From the NCBI GenBank assembly GCA_018651445.1, contig JABIDZ010000093.1, positions 1 through 12,896 on the forward strand: a stretch of 12,896 bases of DNA, written 5' to 3'. The translations under genes and the position numbers were made by a program. How positions within the stretch are numbered: position 1 is the stretch's first letter; each line of letters opens with the position of its first letter. The notes beneath the pieces were generated by a model that saw only the letters and a list, made by a program, of their open reading frames with translations, had not been told where the DNA came from and ran no database searches. This document shows positions 11,040-12,896 of the stretch, piece by piece. The stretch is from Candidatus Iainarchaeum sp. Its GTDB lineage: Archaea; Iainarchaeota; Iainarchaeia; Iainarchaeales; JAAZKV01.

Positions 11040-11354
11040 ATGTTAATTACGACCACAGAACAACTTCCTGGAAAAAAGGTTTCAAAAATTATTGGAATTG
11101 TTAAAGGTAATGCTATTCGATCGCGTGGAGTCGGAGGGCATTTAATTGCAGGAATAGAACGTGCATTTGGTGGTGAAATAACCGCGTATTTAGAAACAAT
11201 GAATACTGCAAGAGACGAAGCAATTAAGCGGATGGTTGAAGATGCAACCAAATCTAAAGCAGATGCTATAGTTAATGTGCGTTTAGTTACAAGTGAAATA
11301 ATGGTTAATGCTGCCGAAGTTGTGGCATATGGTACTGCAGTAAAATTAAAATAA
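11040..11354 (+). CDS. YbjQ/UPF0145 (DUF74) family protein
   Basis: This 104-residue protein follows the YbjQ pattern closely: an opening MLITTTEQLPGKKVSKIIGI, then VKGNAIRSRGVGGHLIAGIE, a helix with TMNTARDEAIKRMVEDATKS and KADAIVNVRL, and a closing AAEVVAYGTAVKL. Family members form pentamers (known structures) and are sometimes called putative heavy-metal-binding, but their biochemical role is not established. There are no cysteines here, so metal binding is unlikely by thiols. Length is normal and there is no fusion. The start is set by the leaderless promoter shared with trm56; nothing in the neighbourhood suggests a pathway. Confidence 0.92.
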   Translation: MLITTTEQLPGKKVSKIIGIVKGNAIRSRGVGGHLIAGIERAFGGEITAYLETMNTARDEAIKRMVEDATKSKADAIVNVRLVTSEIMVNAAEVVAYGTAVKLK

Positions 11355-11370
11355 ATCGTATTTAGAATGA

Positions 11371-11379
11371 TTTATAAGG
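11371..11379 (+). promoter_or_regulatory. TATA box for tRNA-Lys(TTT)
   Basis: TTTATAAGG predicts transcription starting near 11400, about 45 bases before the mature tRNA. The predicted start coincides with the foot of the hairpin at 11402. Confidence 0.55.
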
Positions 11380-11401
11380 CTTTTTAGAGCAGATTTCATT
11401 A

Positions 11402-11432
11402 TTGGTGAGCTAAAACAAAGTTTTCTTACCAA
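11402..11432 (+). other. Strong hairpin in the predicted pre-tRNA-Lys leader
   Basis: TTGGTGAG (11402-11409) pairs with CTTACCAA (11425-11432) including one G-T pair. After a two-base bulge (CT), AAAAC (11412-11416) pairs with GTTTT (11420-11424) around an AAA loop. This gives 13 pairs in 31 bases, ending 13 bases before the tRNA. It is not followed by oligo-T, so it is not a normal terminator, and it does not have the two 3-base bulges and 4-bp helix of an archaeal splicing motif. Confidence 0.55.
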
Positions 11433-11445
11433 AAGAGCTGCACAA

Positions 11446-11518
11446 GGTCCCGTAGCTCAGCTGGTAGAGCACTGGACTTTTAATCCAGGTGTCCAGGGTT
11501 CGAATCCCTGCGGGATCG
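11446..11518 (+). tRNA. tRNA-Lys (TTT)
   Basis: A complete 73-base cloverleaf: acceptor GGTCCCG / CGGGATC (one G-T pair) with discriminator G, D stem GCTC / GAGC, anticodon stem CTGGA / TCCAG with loop CTTTTAA (anticodon TTT), T stem CAGGG / CCCTG with loop TTCGAAT. There is no intron and no encoded CCA. Confidence 0.96.
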
Positions 11519-11520
11519 CT

Positions 11521-11530
11521 TATATTTAAA
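11521..11530 (+). promoter_or_regulatory. TATA box right after tRNA-Lys
   Basis: TATATTTAAA starts three bases after the tRNA and is centred about 24 bases before the ATG at 11549. The downstream gene thus has its own leaderless promoter rather than relying on the tRNA transcript. Confidence 0.6.
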
Positions 11531-11548
11531 TCTAATTTGGTGTTTTTA

Positions 11549-12205
11549 ATGGTACAAAGAATATTTAAGAAAAAAACTACTTCTAAAATAAATCACAAAA
11601 ATACGCTTGAAACAATTGAAGAATCGGTTTTGGATTCAGGTAAAGATGTTGATGTAATCCGAGAAGAGGTTATTGATGCAGGTAAAGATGTTGATGAGAT
11701 TAAAGAAGATGTTGATGAGATTAAAGAAGATGTTGATGAGATTAAAGAAGATGTTGATGAAATAATTAAGAAGCAAGATTCAATTCTTAAAAAATTTAAA
11801 TCGCGACTTAAACCAGACAAATTTGCGTTTGACGATGTTGCGCAGCAAATTGTTGGAGCAATAATTGTATCTTCTCCGCTTGCCGTAACAGAAGAGGTAT
11901 GGAGATTAGCAGGAGCACTCGATATTACTAGATTAATTTTAATGGTAGGGATAACAATAACTTTTGATATATTATTGATTTATTATACAAAATATCAAAG
12001 GGTTGAAAAAGAAAAAGTCTTGAAATTTTTTCCCGTGCGTTTAATCTCGTTATTAGTAATTTCTTATATTGCAGCGACCATAATCTTGGTTTTGTTTGGA
12101 GTTATCTTTGGTCAAGTAAATTCTGTGTTCTGGGCAATCAAATTAATACTTTTTGTAGGATTATTTGCTAATATTGGTGCGGGAGCAGCAGACATATTGA
12201 AGTGA
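11549..12205 (+). CDS. DUF2391-like four-helix membrane protein with N-terminal coiled coil
   Basis: The product is 218 residues. Residues 1-20 are basic. Residues about 20-85 form a coiled coil containing three exact heptads DVDEIKE (47-67) plus degenerate ones on both sides, with V and I at the a and d positions. Residues 91-218 (KFAFDDVAQQIVGAIIVSSP, then AVTEEVW and four hydrophobic helices at about 99-118, 127-147, 162-188 and 195-214) resemble the DUF2391 integral membrane family of archaea; this is from memory of the pattern. The frame is open further upstream into tRNA-Lys, which is impossible as coding; the ATG after the TATA box is chosen. The ferredoxin-like gene follows after four bases, so the two are translationally coupled. 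Function unknown; oligomerisation through the coiled coil is likely. Confidence 0.82.
   Translation: MVQRIFKKKTTSKINHKNTLETIEESVLDSGKDVDVIREEVIDAGKDVDEIKEDVDEIKEDVDEIKEDVDEIIKKQDSILKKFKSRLKPDKFAFDDVAQQIVGAIIVSSPLAVTEEVWRLAGALDITRLILMVGITITFDILLIYYTKYQRVEKEKVLKFFPVRLISLLVISYIAATIILVLFGVIFGQVNSVFWAIKLILFVGLFANIGAGAADILK
11687..11770 (+). repeat. 21-bp in-frame tandem repeat encoding coiled-coil heptads
   Basis: Three exact copies of a 21-bp unit (11687-11707, 11708-11728, 11729-11749; GATGTTGATGAGATTAAAGA plus A) are followed by a diverged fourth. The 16-mer GGTAAAGATGTTGATG also occurs at 11639 and 11681, exactly 42 bp apart, so the whole region grew by 21-bp steps. Each unit equals one heptad, so gain or loss keeps frame. 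Confidence 0.9.
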
Positions 12206-12209
12206 TTTT

Positions 12210-12812
12210 ATGCCGATAGCAATGAACTTTAAGATTTGTGATAACTCTCCTGATTGTTTAGGTGTAACCGCGTGCCCAACAAAAGCGCTCTATTTTGATA
12301 AAGACAAAAAGTCTTTGATTATTGATAACTCTAAATGTATTAATTGTGAAAAATGTATTCTTGTTTGCGAGGTTGGTGCAATTAGATTTGCAAAGGACAA
12401 TAAAGAATTAATTAGAATCAAAGAAGAAATTGACAACGACCCAAGAAAGGTGTCTGATTTGTATGTTGATCGCTATGGTTCTGAACCACAAGCAAAAGAA
12501 TTCTTTTGTTCAAATGAAAAGTTTGATATACAAATATTACAATCAACAAAACCAACAATCGTAGAATGTTTTGATGACGAGTCAATTCACTGTTTGATAC
12601 AATCAATTCCAATAAAAGAGTTGCTTGGAGAAGCAGATGTCGTTTATAGAAAGTTTGCAGTTGAAAATCAAGAGTTTAAAGAAAGATATTCGATAAAAGA
12701 ATTGCCTTGTTTATTATTTTTTAATGAAGGAAGGTTAACTGGAAAGATAGAAGGGTTTTATTCTGTTGAAAAAAAGCAAGAGCTAATTGACAAACTAAAA
12801 GAATTCAAGTAA
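12210..12812 (+). CDS. Ferredoxin-thioredoxin-like fusion protein
   Basis: This 200-residue protein has an N-terminal ferredoxin-like domain (1-62) and a C-terminal thioredoxin-like domain (about 104-198). Cys 43, 46, 49 (CINCEKC) with a Cys-Pro at C22 can hold one [4Fe-4S] cluster. The first motif is degenerate (C10-x5-C16-x5-C22-P), so a full second cluster is doubtful. In the thioredoxin part, TIVECFDDESIHCL (116-129) aligns with the active-site loop, where CxxC is replaced by S125-x-x-C128; ELPCLLFFNEGRLTGKIEGF contains the expected cis-Pro (P166). It probably transfers electrons or handles thiols in the cytosol, but no partner is known. The start lies four bases after the upstream stop, so it is coupled to the DUF2391-like gene. 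Confidence 0.82.
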   Translation: MPIAMNFKICDNSPDCLGVTACPTKALYFDKDKKSLIIDNSKCINCEKCILVCEVGAIRFAKDNKELIRIKEEIDNDPRKVSDLYVDRYGSEPQAKEFFCSNEKFDIQILQSTKPTIVECFDDESIHCLIQSIPIKELLGEADVVYRKFAVENQEFKERYSIKELPCLLFFNEGRLTGKIEGFYSVEKKQELIDKLKEFK

Positions 12813-12822
12813 AAAACAAAGC

Positions 12823-12832
12823 ATTTTAAATT
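12823..12832 (+). promoter_or_regulatory. TATA-like box for tRNA-Lys(CTT)
   Basis: ATTTTAAATT is centred about 32 bases before the tRNA, which would give a leader of only a few bases. Confidence 0.45.
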
Positions 12833-12858
12833 CTCTTTAAGCAATTTTATTTACAATT

Positions 12859-12896
12859 GGTCCCGTAGCTCAGTTGGTAGAGCACCAGACTCTTAA
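12859..12896 (+). tRNA. tRNA-Lys (CTT), 5' part only
   Basis: The window ends inside the anticodon loop. Acceptor GGTCCCG, the D arm and the 5' anticodon stem CCAGA are visible, followed by the loop CTCTTAA, which gives anticodon CTT. It differs from the tRNA at 11446 at only a few visible positions, so the pair arose by duplication. Confidence 0.88.

Noticed and set aside
11489..11548. Extension of the DUF2391-like frame into tRNA-Lys
   Set aside because: The upstream start codon is inside the T arm region of the tRNA. The ATG at 11549 follows a TATA box at the right distance.
11593..11820. Serine-rich minus-strand frame over the coiled-coil repeats
   Set aside because: Its repeated SSTSSLI pattern is just the reverse complement of the 21-bp heptad repeats.

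Overview
The window looks like chromosomal sequence from an AT-rich archaeon with a compact genome. The archaeal assignment is firm: it holds aTrm56 (tRNA C56 2'-O-methyltransferase), TFE-alpha, an AK6/Fap7-type adenylate kinase, an archaeal OB-fold SSB, a XerA-type recombinase, an archaeal initiator tRNA-Met, and TATA boxes centred about 25-27 bases before start codons (leaderless mRNAs). A DPANN lineage such as Woesearchaeota or Pacearchaeota is my best guess from the small genes, tight packing and many lysine-rich orphan proteins. I cannot prove it from sequence alone.

Layout. 1-1700: the 3' end of a membrane-anchored protein, an MscS channel on the minus strand, and a two-helix membrane mini-protein divergent from it. 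1829-3445: a small charged protein, an SSB-like OB-fold protein (minus), a divergent PolB/DnaQ-type exonuclease-like protein, and a basic orphan. 3446-5465: a possible 44-residue protein, AK6 and a secreted membrane-anchored beta-rich protein. 5477-7241: two divergent lysine-rich orphans and XerA. 7242-9900: the least conventional part, with a PRC-barrel protein, an orphan protein, a winged-helix protein with operator-like repeats, a GT-rich non-coding stretch and initiator tRNA-Met (minus). Four copies of a 21-bp repeat are scattered through this part. 9898-10988: trm56-tfe operon (minus). 11040-12896: a YbjQ-family protein, tRNA-Lys(TTT), a DUF2391-like coiled-coil membrane protein coupled to a ferredoxin/thioredoxin-like fusion, and the 5' part of tRNA-Lys(CTT).

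How the genes fit together. Most of the window is information-processing housekeeping (tRNAs, tRNA methylation, transcription initiation, ssDNA binding, recombination, ribosome-associated AK6) mixed with small membrane proteins. There is no classical defence system, CRISPR array or insertion sequence. The most interesting signals are non-coding: (i) a repeat, AAAMACACR-N4-CTAGGACA, found four times, each time in sense orientation downstream of a gene; (ii) single near-symmetric TATA elements placed midway between divergent starts about 51 bp apart; (iii) a GTAAT/GTAATTAC array at the promoter of a winged-helix gene; (iv) a strong hairpin at the predicted 5' end of the pre-tRNA-Lys transcript. 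At protein level, the ferredoxin-thioredoxin fusion with an SxxC active site and the DUF2391-like protein with exact 21-bp heptad repeats stand out.
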